From JAFAGX01 sp035622175 (GTDB lineage Bacteria; Acidobacteriota; Terriglobia; Terriglobales; Acidobacteriaceae): DNA of 64,000 nt. The position numbers and the translations under genes are program-made. Below the pieces are notes generated by a model. The model was not told where the DNA came from. It searched no databases and worked only from the letters and a program-made list of their open reading frames with translations. Of this stretch, positions 35,060 through 43,700 are shown piece by piece. The stretch lies in contig DASPVV010000007.1 of NCBI GenBank assembly GCA_035622175.1, positions 1 to 64,000 on the forward strand, given 5' to 3'. Within the stretch, counting starts at the first letter, position 1. Each line of letters starts with the position of its first letter.

Positions 35060-35962
35060 TTACGCCGAGCTCGCCACGCGTTCCCTCTCCAAACCGGCGG
35101 CCGGACCGCCCAGCCGTTCGACCCAATCATCGGCGCGATTCAGCACCACCCCGAGTAAGGTGCGATCGGCGAAGATGGCCCGCGTCTTCGCCGCCATTTC
35201 CTGGGGTGTAGCACCGGCGGCAACCACCAAAACAACGCCGTTCGATAGTCTCGCCAGCAAGGTGGCATCGGAAACCGGGACGGCAGGCGAAGAATCGACA
35301 ATCATCCAGTCGAAGGCGGGGGACAGACGATCAAAGAATTGCGACATCTGCCGGCTGCCCAGCAGCTCCACCGGATTCTCCACCACCCGGCCGGCGGGAA
35401 CGAACCACAGGCCTTCTACATCGCTCTGCTGCACCACCGCGGTTTCGGAGGCTTCGCCCCGCAGATATTCGGAAATACCCGGGGCCGACGGTGCACCCAG
35501 AAATTGGTGCAGCGAGGGTGAGCGCAGGTCGGCGTCAACGAGCAGCACCCGACTGCCTTGCTGCTGGGCCAGTGCCTGGGCCAGGTTGGCGGCGACAAAA
35601 CTTCTGCCCTCCCGCGGCAAAGCGCTCGCGATCAAGATCTTTTTCAAAGGAACACTATGCCGCGCCTGGAACAAGCGGGAACGCAAGGTGCGAAACTGCT
35701 CCCGGCCATAGCCCGAGTAGTCGTCATCACCGGCAAACAGCATTTTGGCCGCGTCGAGCTTCCAAGCGACTTTGGTGCAGTTCGCCAGCCAAGCGTTCGC
35801 CTCTGCGGCGACGGCTTCCGGAGCGAGGGTGAGCTCGGAGTTGAGCTGGGACGGCCTACCCTCCTGCGGAATCAACTCCGGAATCAGCTCCGGAACCAGC
35901 GGAGCGTCGTTGCCGGTTCGCGCCTGTTGTGCCCGGGCTAATGCATCGTGAATCCTGCTCAT
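35060..35962 (-). CDS. BY-kinase-like (CpsD/ExoP) ATPase with altered Walker A
   Basis: ATG at 35962 (MSRIHDALARAQQ, after a GGGGGGAAAG ribosome site) gives 300 residues. The fold is that of CpsD/CapB tyrosine autokinases: Walker A' VLLVDADLRSPSLH near residue 144 and Walker B-like WMIVDSSPAVP near residue 213. The Walker A loop, usually GEGKS/T, reads REGRSFVAANL. The nucleotide-binding Lys is Arg120 (codon AGA, one base from a Lys codon). The C-terminal Tyr cluster is absent; the tail ends LERERVASSA. It may be a non-kinase regulator of chain length. It lies between the sugar transferase and the AAA ATPase. Confidence 0.85.
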   Translation of the reverse strand: MSRIHDALARAQQARTGNDAPLVPELIPELIPQEGRPSQLNSELTLAPEAVAAEANAWLANCTKVAWKLDAAKMLFAGDDDYSGYGREQFRTLRSRLFQARHSVPLKKILIASALPREGRSFVAANLAQALAQQQGSRVLLVDADLRSPSLHQFLGAPSAPGISEYLRGEASETAVVQQSDVEGLWFVPAGRVVENPVELLGSRQMSQFFDRLSPAFDWMIVDSSPAVPVSDATLLARLSNGVVLVVAAGATPQEMAAKTRAIFADRTLLGVVLNRADDWVERLGGPAAGLERERVASSA

Positions 35963-35996
35963 AGTTTTCTTTCCCCCCAGAAGCCTTCGATTTCCT

Positions 35997-36929
35997 TCAC
36001 TCCAGAACACCGTTCAAATGATCCGCTAATGCCGCCAGCCCCTTCAGCGCCTCGACGAGTTCGGTGGCGTCCTGTTTGGGAGCGCGTTTGCCGTTCTCTT
36101 TGGCGGAAGAGGCGTAGCTGTCGACCCCAAAATCGACCGCAATGCTTTCGATGATGTCCGCGGAAATGGTCTTTTGCTGATCGGCAAAGGCACTGACCAG
36201 AGCGTGCTCGCAGAGCACGTTGATCACGCGCGGGATTCCCTCCGAGTGGCGATAGACGGCCTCGACCGCCGTCGGGTCAAAAATGGTATTGCCATTGGCC
36301 CCGGCCACCTGAAGCCGCCGGGCAATGTACTGACCGGTCTCGTCGAGGGTGAAGGGATAAAGCTTGGCCCGGAGGGCGATCCTCTGCCGCAAAGCCCGCA
36401 GTTCGGGCTGCTTGATCTTCGCTTCCAGTTCGGGTTGTCCGACGAGCACCACTTGCAACAGCTTTTCGGTCGCGGTCTCAAAGTTTGTCAGCAGACGAAT
36501 CTCCTCTAGCAATTCCTGGGAAAGGCTCTGGGCTTCGTCGATGATCAGCACCGTGGTGCGTCCCGCCCGGAATCGTTCGAGCAGGAAGTTGTAGAGCTCT
36601 AACAGGATGCGGGTCTTTGAGTCCCCCTGGGTGGGGGACAGACCTAAGTCGGCCAGGATGAACTGCAACAGCTGCGAACTATCCAGCAGGGAATTGAAGG
36701 AATACGCGGTTGGCACTCCCTGCGCCCTGAGCCAATCGAGAAGCTTGTGGATCAGGGTCGTCTTTCCCGTTCCAACTTCTCCCGTCAGCAGAATGAAGCC
36801 GCGGCGAGTCTGAATCCCGTAGGTAAGACAGGCCAGCGCCTCTTCCGCCGGAGGCGTGAGCAGCAAATAACGCGGATCAGGACTGACGTTGAACGGGTTC
36901 GCCTGCAGGCCGAAAAATTGTTTGTACAT
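35997..36929 (-). CDS. AAA ATPase of the exosortase system (ExeA-like)
   Basis: ATG at 36929 follows a strong GAAGGAG site. The 310-residue protein starts MYKQFFGLQANPFNVSPDPRYL, a stretch typical of the ExeA/GspA-type ATPases found in exosortase loci (TIGR03015-like). Walker A is LTGEVGTGKTTLIHKLL, Walker B is TTVLIIDEAQSLS, and a sensor stretch LVGQPELEAKI follows. It is cytosolic. The role in EPS loci is not settled; it may couple ATP use to secretion or chain assembly. It starts 8 bases after the end of the chain-length gene. The tail after residue 270 is Lys/Glu-rich. Confidence 0.9.
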   Translation of the reverse strand: MYKQFFGLQANPFNVSPDPRYLLLTPPAEEALACLTYGIQTRRGFILLTGEVGTGKTTLIHKLLDWLRAQGVPTAYSFNSLLDSSQLLQFILADLGLSPTQGDSKTRILLELYNFLLERFRAGRTTVLIIDEAQSLSQELLEEIRLLTNFETATEKLLQVVLVGQPELEAKIKQPELRALRQRIALRAKLYPFTLDETGQYIARRLQVAGANGNTIFDPTAVEAVYRHSEGIPRVINVLCEHALVSAFADQQKTISADIIESIAVDFGVDSYASSAKENGKRAPKQDATELVEALKGLAALADHLNGVLE

Positions 36930-36936
36930 AGCTCCT

Positions 36937-38490
36937 TCACCGTACGGCTTCGGTCTTCTCCTTGTGCCTCGGGCGGAATCCGTTGCCTTGAGCGCCGGTC
37001 CCATTCCCCAGCAGCTCGAGTTGCTGAGCGTCGGCTAACCAGGGAAGCACGACCAGAGTAGGCAGCTCAAGACAGGCGGTGACGTCGTCTTCGCTGCGGA
37101 TGGCGGTATCGCGAAATTCAAACCAGACCATCAGCCCAAACGCCATGGCAAAACCCGCCCCCAAACCTCCGCCGGTAATCATCAAGCGGTTCGGGAAACT
37201 GGGGTCACTCGGCAGGCTCGCCGGATCCGAGAGGCGGAATTGTTCGCCTTGCTGCTGGAGTTCGACATCGGCGCCCATGCGCGACTCCTTCTCTTTTTCG
37301 AGCAGGTCGTTGTAGAACTTTTGGGCGGCGTCAGAGTCGCGCGATAGGCGGTCGTATTCCTCTTGCACCGCCGGACTCACTTGCAGCCGCTGCTGGTAGG
37401 TCTGGATCTGGGACTCCAACTGTTTCTGCTCGGCGGTGGTCTGCTGGATCATCTGGTCGTACTGGCGCACTTGCGCGCGGAGTTTCTGTACCTCCGCAGG
37501 CTCGAGCGTGCTGGGAGTGTCCTGCACGCTGCCGGCCTGGGCCATCAGGGCGTTCGCTTCCTTCAGTTTCTGGCTCACCTCGTCAATGTCCGCCTTGACC
37601 CGTATCACTTCGGGATATTCGTCGGTGTAGCGCGACTGTAACGAGATCAGTTGCGCTTGCAGGATGGTCAGTTGTTGTTGCAACGCCACCGGGCTGGTCG
37701 GCGCCTGCGATGCTTTCCAGTTGGCAATCTGATCATGGAGCAGCGACTGGGCATAGGATTTCTCCTGCTGCGCCCGATTCAGGTTCTCGGTGAGGGCCTC
37801 CAGCCGGGTGTTGAGGGTCATCAAAACCTTGACGTTGTCTTCCTGCTGGCTGGGGAGTTGCCCGAAGTACTTGGCCTTGAAGGTGGCGAGCTCGACGCTC
37901 TTTTCCTCCTGACTGTGCCTGGCTTCGACCAACTGGCTGGCGAGAAACTGCGTCGCCGCCTGCGCCATCTGCCCCCGCATCTTAAGATCCTCGCTGATGA
38001 AGGCGGAAGTCAGTTCCGAACACATCTGCTGGGCAACGCGCGGATCCTGGTCCGTGTAGGTAATGTAGAACCCCGGCACCTCTTGGTTGCGCGCGCTCGT
38101 CGGAGTCGTGAACTCGGTCTCCACCGGGCTGAGCTCGATGTTTTGCCGGGCGTCGTTGAGCACGTCGTCGATCGCGCTGGTGCCGACACCGCGGCTTTGT
38201 AAATGGTTACGCTCGATCAGGGGCAGCAAGGTATCGCGGCTCTCGATGCGTCCTTGCAGGGTGGCGATGCGCTCGACCAATTCTTGGGAGACCACGGGCC
38301 GGACCAGCCCCTCCGGCACCTGCTGCTGTAAGACCAGCAAAAGCGCCTCCGAGGTATAGCGCGGAGGAAAGGCAAACGATACCAGGAAGGCAGCCAGAGG
38401 CGCGAGCAAGGTAGGCACAATGAGCAGCCATTTCCGGCGCTTGAGAATTTGCAGGTAATCATCCAGCTTTAGTTCCCGATTCGCGATCAT
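36937..38490 (-). CDS. Polysaccharide chain-length determinant (Wzz-like, exosortase type)
   Basis: The 517-residue protein has an N-terminal Wzz domain with a membrane segment (WLLIVPTLLAPLAAFLVSFAF), a long periplasmic coiled-coil body (about residues 160-390, Gln/Glu-rich) and a second membrane segment near residue 445 (MITGGGLGAGFAMAFGLMVW) after a Pro-rich stretch. This matches the PEP-CTERM chain-length family (TIGR03007-like). There is no fused kinase domain; the separate ATPase at 35060 would be its partner. It controls EPS chain length at the inner membrane. It is followed by the AAA ATPase after 8 bases. Confidence 0.92.
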   Translation of the reverse strand: MIANRELKLDDYLQILKRRKWLLIVPTLLAPLAAFLVSFAFPPRYTSEALLLVLQQQVPEGLVRPVVSQELVERIATLQGRIESRDTLLPLIERNHLQSRGVGTSAIDDVLNDARQNIELSPVETEFTTPTSARNQEVPGFYITYTDQDPRVAQQMCSELTSAFISEDLKMRGQMAQAATQFLASQLVEARHSQEEKSVELATFKAKYFGQLPSQQEDNVKVLMTLNTRLEALTENLNRAQQEKSYAQSLLHDQIANWKASQAPTSPVALQQQLTILQAQLISLQSRYTDEYPEVIRVKADIDEVSQKLKEANALMAQAGSVQDTPSTLEPAEVQKLRAQVRQYDQMIQQTTAEQKQLESQIQTYQQRLQVSPAVQEEYDRLSRDSDAAQKFYNDLLEKEKESRMGADVELQQQGEQFRLSDPASLPSDPSFPNRLMITGGGLGAGFAMAFGLMVWFEFRDTAIRSEDDVTACLELPTLVVLPWLADAQQLELLGNGTGAQGNGFRPRHKEKTEAVR

Positions 38491-38536
38491 GTTCTCACCC
38501 TTTTCTGCAGTGGCTCCGCAGTTCTAAGCTCCCAAT

Positions 38537-39961
38537 CTAGGGAAGTCTCCGGGCCGCTGGAGTCCAGATCAGCCCGACACCGCCTTCTTGCAGCTTGGTG
38601 TTCACACCGCACGTAGGCGTGAAACACGACGTACTGGCAGCGTCAAATTTCTCATCCGTCAAGGTATAGGTGGCAAAGGCCAACAAATGCTCATTCAGCT
38701 GACGCGTAAGGTGCAGGTTCACGTAGCTGCTGTCGAAGCCTGACCGGACCGGCAACTTGAAGATCAGCACCGTCAACTGCTCCAAAGCTGTGCTGCGTGC
38801 GTAACCCGCGTTCATATCTCCGATCCAGTTCCGTGAAAACTCGTGTTCCACTCCCAGGGTGACGCGATTGGTATGGGCGCCGACCAGGTAGCCGGAACCG
38901 GCATTTTCGTATGAGAGGAAGTTTAACGCCAATCTCGAGCGCCGCAACTCGTAGGCTACGGTCGCGAGTCCCATCCCCGACAACTGCCGTCCCGGGGCCG
39001 AGAAGACCTTGCTGAAGGTAGTCCACAGCGGTCCCCCGCCGGCGACGAAAGAGAGGCGACGCGACACTTGTCGCTGGTAGATAACGTTGGCGAATTCATT
39101 GCTCAACGCACTCGAGACGCCCCCGATGCCGAACACCTGGTAGGCACCGGCCACGGCGATGGTCGAGCGATTGCTCAACTGGTAGTTGTAGCCGAGTTCG
39201 GCAAGGTTCTGCTGGTCGTCCAGGAGTCCGCTGCTAAAGAAATGCAGCCTGCCGTCGGAGACGAGCGCCGTAAGCGAGGAGCGGCTGCTCAGTTGCTGGT
39301 CGGCTTCGACGATGGCGACATTGCTGATACGCGGTGTGTTGGCAAAGCTGGCGAACTGGCTGGGATTGAGCAGGCCGAAGTGGGTCAGGCTGACCAGAGA
39401 GAGGAAGTTGCCGATACCTAAATCAAACAGGCCGAGGCCGCCAAAAGGAAGTCCCCCAAACCCTGACTGCTGCAGGTAGCTGAAGACGTCGGCTGCCTGG
39501 AGGCGCCCCTTATTCCAATTGACCTCCTGCTGCATGGCCGCGTGCTGGGCCTGTTGCAGTTTATCCGAGCCCGCGCTGTAGAGCGTGCCGCCGCCGAGAT
39601 ATCCGAGACTCAGACCGTAATGCCTCCACGTGCGACTGAGCTCGAGCGCGCCGTAGCCGCGAGTGATCGAGCCTATCGCCGTCCCGCCTCCACCCTCGAT
39701 ATTGCTACCCAGCTGCTCTAAGCCGTAGACGAGGGGCTTGTAGTACCAGCTGCCGACCGTCTGCGACTGCAACCCAGCGTCATCAATCCCCACGAGCGGA
39801 ACAGAGGTCGTCGAGGCGGCGGGGGCCGTGGCTTGCGGCGGGCCGCTAGCGGCAGAGCTGTCCTGACCCGGCTCGGGGGTCGGGTTGGTTTGGCCCTGCG
39901 CGCACGCCAGGCCAAGGACCAACACAACGATGGGAAGTAGCTTCGCTCGTTTCAGCATCAC
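38537..39961 (-). CDS. Outer-membrane beta-barrel protein of EPS locus
   Basis: This 474-residue protein has a signal peptide (KRAKLLPIVVLVLGLACAQG) and a low-complexity Pro/Ala/Ser linker. The rest consists of alternating aromatic/polar strands such as GALELSRTWRHYGLSLGYLGGG, VTLGVEHEFSRNWIGDMNAGYARS and LLAFATYTLTDEKF, the pattern of a beta-barrel. It lies between the export protein and the chain-length gene, the place usually held by the exosortase-system barrel (TIGR03016-like). It is therefore likely to take part in EPS passage through the outer membrane or in anchoring. It starts 8 bases after the end of the export-protein gene. Confidence 0.78.
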   Translation of the reverse strand: MMLKRAKLLPIVVLVLGLACAQGQTNPTPEPGQDSSAASGPPQATAPAASTTSVPLVGIDDAGLQSQTVGSWYYKPLVYGLEQLGSNIEGGGGTAIGSITRGYGALELSRTWRHYGLSLGYLGGGTLYSAGSDKLQQAQHAAMQQEVNWNKGRLQAADVFSYLQQSGFGGLPFGGLGLFDLGIGNFLSLVSLTHFGLLNPSQFASFANTPRISNVAIVEADQQLSSRSSLTALVSDGRLHFFSSGLLDDQQNLAELGYNYQLSNRSTIAVAGAYQVFGIGGVSSALSNEFANVIYQRQVSRRLSFVAGGGPLWTTFSKVFSAPGRQLSGMGLATVAYELRRSRLALNFLSYENAGSGYLVGAHTNRVTLGVEHEFSRNWIGDMNAGYARSTALEQLTVLIFKLPVRSGFDSSYVNLHLTRQLNEHLLAFATYTLTDEKFDAASTSCFTPTCGVNTKLQEGGVGLIWTPAARRLP

Positions 39962-39969
39962 TTCGCGTC

Positions 39970-40620
39970 CTACGGAACCATGATCGTGTCCCCGGGTTTC
40001 AGCACAACGTTTTGCTCGACGCGGACACCCTTCACCACATCCTTGTAGTTGAACGGCAGCTTCACTTGCTGGCCGTTTTCGTTTCGCAGCACGTAAATCT
40101 TCTTCAACTTGGCGTACTGGGTTAAGCCGCCGGCGGACGACAGCGCCTGCAGGACTGTCATGTTGTTGACCAGCGCGTATGCCCCGGTGCGCATCACCTC
40201 CCCGAGGATGTAATAGCGTCGACTATTGACCGCGCTTACGCTCACGTTGACACGCGGGTCGGACATGTACTTGCGCAGTTTCTCGGTGATGTTCGCCGCC
40301 AGTTGGCTGGGAGTGAAGCCTTGCGCTGGAACGTCGCCCAGCAAGGGCAGAGCAATCTTGCCGTCGGGGCGCACCGGAACCCCCTTGGCGCTCAAGTCGG
40401 GATCCTTCCAGACCGATATGTCCAAGTCATCGGCCACGCCGATCACATAGTCCCGGTCCGACTGTGAAGTCGTGGATGCAGCGGCGCTGGCCCCGCCGTT
40501 CGCGGCTGCCATCGCGCCGTCCGTCTGTCCGCCTTGAGCGAAGGCCGGCGGGCTCATGCCGACCTGCGCTGCCCACGCCGCCATCAGCGCGAGAACCCAG
40601 CCCTTCGTGCCAAGACTCAT
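39970..40620 (-). CDS. Polysaccharide export protein (Wza-like)
   Basis: This 216-residue protein has a signal peptide ending around PPAFAQG. A Poly_export domain (YVIGVADDLDISVWKDPDLS, PVRPDGKIALPLLGDVPAQG) and one SLBB-type domain (YYILGEVMRTGAYAL, VLQALSSAGGL, ending LKPGDTIMVP) follow. It is the short form found in exosortase loci (TIGR03027-like); no lipobox Cys is present. It would form the periplasmic/outer-membrane export channel with the barrel protein. Its ATG lies 6 bases after the regulator stop, so regulator and export genes share a transcript. Confidence 0.92.
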   Translation of the reverse strand: MSLGTKGWVLALMAAWAAQVGMSPPAFAQGGQTDGAMAAANGGASAAASTTSQSDRDYVIGVADDLDISVWKDPDLSAKGVPVRPDGKIALPLLGDVPAQGFTPSQLAANITEKLRKYMSDPRVNVSVSAVNSRRYYILGEVMRTGAYALVNNMTVLQALSSAGGLTQYAKLKKIYVLRNENGQQVKLPFNYKDVVKGVRVEQNVVLKPGDTIMVP

Positions 40621-40626
40621 CAGCGT

Positions 40627-41562
40627 TCACCTCCCGGAAAGCGATTCGCTTCCCTGCTCCTGCACTCCGATTTCTTTCAGCTTGTACAGCAATGCCTTGT
40701 AACTGATCTGCAGCTCTTCCGCTGCTCGCTTGCGGTTCCAACGCGTGCGCGCGAGGACTTCGAGAATGAGTTCGCGCTCGGCCTGTCGGGAAGCTTGACG
40801 GGCGGCCTGTTTGAGAGAAAGCGGGGCGCCGCTCTTGGTTTCGCTATTGCCGCTCAGCAGCGAGTGCAACCCCACCAGTGCTTCCGCTTCATCACCCAGC
40901 GCCATGATCGCCTTCGTGACCAACTGCAGCTCCGTCACATTTCCGATCCAAGTGTGCTCGACCAAGAAGTGGCACAGTTCACGGCTCAGTCCCGGTTTGG
41001 CCAGCCCGCATTCGCTGGCATACTTGCCGAGAAAGAAATCCGCTAATGCCGGGATGTCCTCCTTGCGATGGCGCAGGGGTGGCACGCGGGAAGTGATCCC
41101 GCTTAAGCGGTAGAACAAATCCTCGCGAAAGTGGCCACAACGCACGGCGAATTCCGGATCCTGTACCGCTCCTGCAATCAGACGGGCAGTGCGAGCGCCA
41201 TTTCCGTTCCCGTTGGCGCAGGCTTCGAGCAGCGTGCTTTGGCAGGGCGCGCTGAGCTCTTGAATCGCCTGAACGTAGAGGGTGCAGGGACTAGCCATTC
41301 CTTCGCCTAGGGCTGCGACCGTCGCTTGCCCTGCCTTCATCACCACGAAGGGTTGATCCCGCCGGGGGGAAGAATCGTGCACGAACTTCGCCAGCGCCCG
41401 CTTGCCGCAACCCTCTTCTCCAAGCAGGAGAAGGGGCAATTCGGGTTCGGCCAGGCGCACGAGCAGCTGCTCCACCCGCGCCATTGCCGGACTACGACTG
41501 GGTACGTAGCGGCTCGGTTCGACGCTAGCCGCCAAACGATGTTCTCGGACTGCTGGGGTCAT
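40627..41562 (-). CDS. Sigma-54-activator-like regulator lacking GAFTGA and Walker B
   Basis: The 311-residue protein has the AAA+ layout of NtrC-type activators without a receiver domain. Walker A is LLGEEGCGKRALAKF (residues 47-60). The region that should hold GAFTGA is deleted: residues 61-92 jump from the PFVVMKAGQA strand straight to the Walker B strand. That strand reads CTLYVQAIQEL where LFLDEIGEL is expected, so the acidic pair is lost. Later motifs (FREDLFYRLSGITSRVPPLRHRKEDI, TWIGNVTEL) are kept. The Fis-type helix-turn-helix near residues 265-305 is intact (WNRKRAAEELQISYKALLYKLKEIG). It should bind DNA but cannot activate sigma-54 in the usual way. It heads the leftward EPS train. 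Confidence 0.87.
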   Translation of the reverse strand: MTPAVREHRLAASVEPSRYVPSRSPAMARVEQLLVRLAEPELPLLLLGEEGCGKRALAKFVHDSSPRRDQPFVVMKAGQATVAALGEGMASPCTLYVQAIQELSAPCQSTLLEACANGNGNGARTARLIAGAVQDPEFAVRCGHFREDLFYRLSGITSRVPPLRHRKEDIPALADFFLGKYASECGLAKPGLSRELCHFLVEHTWIGNVTELQLVTKAIMALGDEAEALVGLHSLLSGNSETKSGAPLSLKQAARQASRQAERELILEVLARTRWNRKRAAEELQISYKALLYKLKEIGVQEQGSESLSGR

Positions 41563-41597
41563 GGGGAACCTGAGATGGCAGACCTAATTCCGGGTCT

Positions 41598-41615
41598 CTG
41601 CACGGCAGGGGCCAA
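41598..41615 (-). promoter_or_regulatory. Candidate sigma-54 (-24/-12) promoter for regulator operon
   Basis: Read leftward, the sequence is TTGGCCCCTGCCGTGCAG. This keeps the GG-N10-GC spacing and most of the TTGGCAC...TTGCA pattern (A to C in the -24 part, T to G in the -12 part). The expected transcript start is about 25 bases before the regulator ATG. The match is imperfect and could be chance in GC-rich DNA. Confidence 0.3.
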
Positions 41616-41900
41616 GCAGCCATCGATTCGGTTGCCGTCACAGATTGCCAACCCGAATGTTCCCAGCAACTTGCGTGCGGGTACGCAGGTCCAGGCGAGT
41701 GGGGAAGAAAGATCGGGGTCGGGAAAAGGAGAAAACTTTTTCCCTCAGGAGAGGAACGAGCTTCGCCATCTCGGGTGCTAAGAACCGCTGCACAAAGTCG
41801 CGCCCGGCAAGGCGGCGAAGGGCAGCGGGATTCAAAGGAGGACGCTCGGGAGCCCTAAAACCTCGGTTGGGCACCGGCTTCACCGCTCCGTTTCACTGAA

Positions 41901-41924
41901 ATCAGGTCGCCTCGATGACCTGAT
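41901..41924. promoter_or_regulatory. Perfect palindrome, candidate operator of exosortase operon
   Basis: ATCAGGTC (41901-41908) and GACCTGAT (41917-41924) form a perfect 8-base inverted repeat with an 8-base spacer. It ends 37 bases before the exosortase ATG and immediately before a TAATAT box, so a bound dimeric regulator would cover the -35 region. Confidence 0.5.
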
Positions 41925-41940
41925 GGGTTAATATTTACCC
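41925..41940 (+). promoter_or_regulatory. AT-rich palindrome with -10-like box
   Basis: GGGTTAATATTTACCC is a near-perfect palindrome (one mismatched pair) adjoining the larger one. It includes TAATAT at 41929-41934, a fair -10 box 28 bases before the exosortase ATG. No clear -35 box was seen; the place it would occupy is the 41901-41924 palindrome. Confidence 0.4.
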
Positions 41941-41961
41941 AGCTATTTCGACGCAGATTTC

Positions 41962-42828
41962 ATGGCCCAAGCTGCCCCGCCCCTCATGACGGTCCCGACC
42001 AGCGGCAAGCGAGAATGGTCGATTGCCGTACTGACTTTGGGGCCGTTGATCGTATACGTTTACGGCCCAACCCTCATAGCCCTGATAAGTCAATGGTGGC
42101 TGGATCCCGATTTCGGCCACGGCCTGCTTGTTCCTCTGTTTTCCGGTTTCCTGGTGTGGAACAATCGCGCCCGCTTGGCCCTTCTGCCCCTGAAACCATC
42201 CTGGGCAGGCTTGGGCGTGGTCCTGCTCTCGCTGGCGATGCTGGTGGTGGGAAACTTGGGAGCAGAACTGTTCCTGGCGCGTACGTCCTTGGTCTTTTTG
42301 CTGGCTGGCCTGGTGATTCTTTTCTGCGGTTGGAACTCGTTTCGCGCCTTGCTGTTCCCCTGGGCGTTCCTGTTCCTTATGGTGCCCATACCGAAACTCG
42401 TTCTGAATCACGTGACGCTTCCCCTACAATCGCTGGCCTCACAGCTGGCCACTTCCTTGCTCTCGCTCCTCGGCGTGCCAGTTTTGCGTGCTGGAAACAT
42501 CATCCAGCTGCCGGACATGCGGCTCGAGGTGGCGGAAGCTTGCAGTGGCATCCGTTCCCTAATGTCCCTGGTGACTTTGGCGATTATTTACGGCTACTTC
42601 ACGGAATCACGGCTGCTACCGCGAGTCCTGCTTGCGCTTGCCGCCATTCCTATCGCCGTGGTCGCCAACGGGCTTCGTATTGTCGGAACCGGTCTGCTTG
42701 CAAACTACGGGCATGCGGAACTGGCCCGGGGCTTTCTCCACAGCTTTTCAGGGTGGCTGATTTTTGTTGTGTCGCTTCTAATTCTCTGGGCCTTGCATAC
42801 CGCAGTGCGAGCGGTGATGAAGCGTTAG
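41962..42828 (+). CDS. xrtA: Exosortase (EpsH/XrtA type)
   Basis: This 288-residue polytopic membrane protein has about eight hydrophobic segments and the three exosortase active-site motifs. These are VAEACSGIRSL with catalytic Cys194, VVANGLRIVGTGLL with Arg239, and GFLHSFSGW with His260. It would cut PEP-CTERM proteins and is thought to transfer them to a surface glycoconjugate. EpsI follows after 4 bases as a separate gene, as in XrtA loci. The PEP-CTERM protein at 52738 is a likely substrate. The specific XrtA assignment rests on context (Wza, Wzz, barrel, ATPase, PrsT) more than on sequence alone. Confidence 0.92.
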   Translation: MAQAAPPLMTVPTSGKREWSIAVLTLGPLIVYVYGPTLIALISQWWLDPDFGHGLLVPLFSGFLVWNNRARLALLPLKPSWAGLGVVLLSLAMLVVGNLGAELFLARTSLVFLLAGLVILFCGWNSFRALLFPWAFLFLMVPIPKLVLNHVTLPLQSLASQLATSLLSLLGVPVLRAGNIIQLPDMRLEVAEACSGIRSLMSLVTLAIIYGYFTESRLLPRVLLALAAIPIAVVANGLRIVGTGLLANYGHAELARGFLHSFSGWLIFVVSLLILWALHTAVRAVMKR

Positions 42829-42832
42829 CAAT

Positions 42833-43468
42833 ATGCTGGCACGTGTGTTCACAGTTGGTGCGCTCCTGGTCGCAACCGCGATCTTTCTCCACAGCCATGT
42901 GCGGCCGGAGACGAACCCTCCCCGCGAAGAGCTCGCTTCCTTCCCCCTCGAATTGGAACCCTGGTCAGGAGTCGATCTGTCGATTAGTAACGACGTGCGG
43001 GTGATCCTTGGTGACGGCGATTTTCTGAATCGCAGTTATTCGGCCCCCGACGGCTCGTCCGTCGCGTTGTTTATCGCTTACTTCCCCAGTCAGCGCAGCG
43101 GCGATACCATCCATTCCCCCAAGAACTGCTTGCCAGGAGCGGGATGGATACCGCTCGAAGCCAGCCGCGCCACCATCCCGGGCCTCGATCATCGCCCCCT
43201 GGAGATCAATCGTTACATCGTGGGTAACGACAAGCTGAGGCTGCTCGTTCTCTATTGGTATCAGGCACATAACCGCGTCACTGCCAGTGAATACCGGGCC
43301 AAGTGGTACATGCTCTTGGATTCGCTCAAACTGAATCGCAGCGACGGCGCGCTGGTTCGTATCATGACCCCGACTGACAACCGGGAAGATGTCGACGCGG
43401 CTCAGCAGCGCGCGGTGGACTTTGCCGAGCTGATCCTGCCCTTGCTCGACGACTACATCCCGCACTAG
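42833..43468 (+). CDS. epsI: EpsI family protein
   Basis: The 211-residue protein has an N-terminal membrane anchor and a periplasmic EpsI domain with SPKNCLPGAGWIP, VLYWYQAHNRV and KWYMLLDSLKLNRSDGALVRI. EpsI proteins are found fused to, or next to, exosortases in EPS loci. Their biochemical role is unknown. It starts 4 bases after the exosortase stop, so the two are made together. The next gene, PrsT, follows after 232 bases. Confidence 0.92.
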   Translation: MLARVFTVGALLVATAIFLHSHVRPETNPPREELASFPLELEPWSGVDLSISNDVRVILGDGDFLNRSYSAPDGSSVALFIAYFPSQRSGDTIHSPKNCLPGAGWIPLEASRATIPGLDHRPLEINRYIVGNDKLRLLVLYWYQAHNRVTASEYRAKWYMLLDSLKLNRSDGALVRIMTPTDNREDVDAAQQRAVDFAELILPLLDDYIPH

Positions 43469-43700
43469 GTCCCCTAAGCGCCAAAACTAGGAACCGCGAA
43501 CGCCAAAAACAAGTTGCAAGAGTTTGCATCTTCGCCTGAGGATTTTCTCGCCCCGGGTTCCTTACGGTGGCCGCCAACGGAGCTAAGTGGTCCGCGTGCA
43601 ATAGCATTCGCCCCGCAGGCTGAACCCGCCCGGCAGGAGAATGGCTGCTCGATTGCAAACATCGCGAACAAAGACACCTGTTCGCTCGACGGAGGCCGCG

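Larger units (their letters stand above)
41563..41961. other. Divergent control region between regulator and exosortase genes
   Basis: These 399 bases separate the leftward EPS train from the rightward exosortase genes. They contain a sigma-54-like element for the leftward side (41598-41615) and two palindromes close to the exosortase start (41901-41924 and 41925-41940). No protein gene could be supported. Confidence 0.6.
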
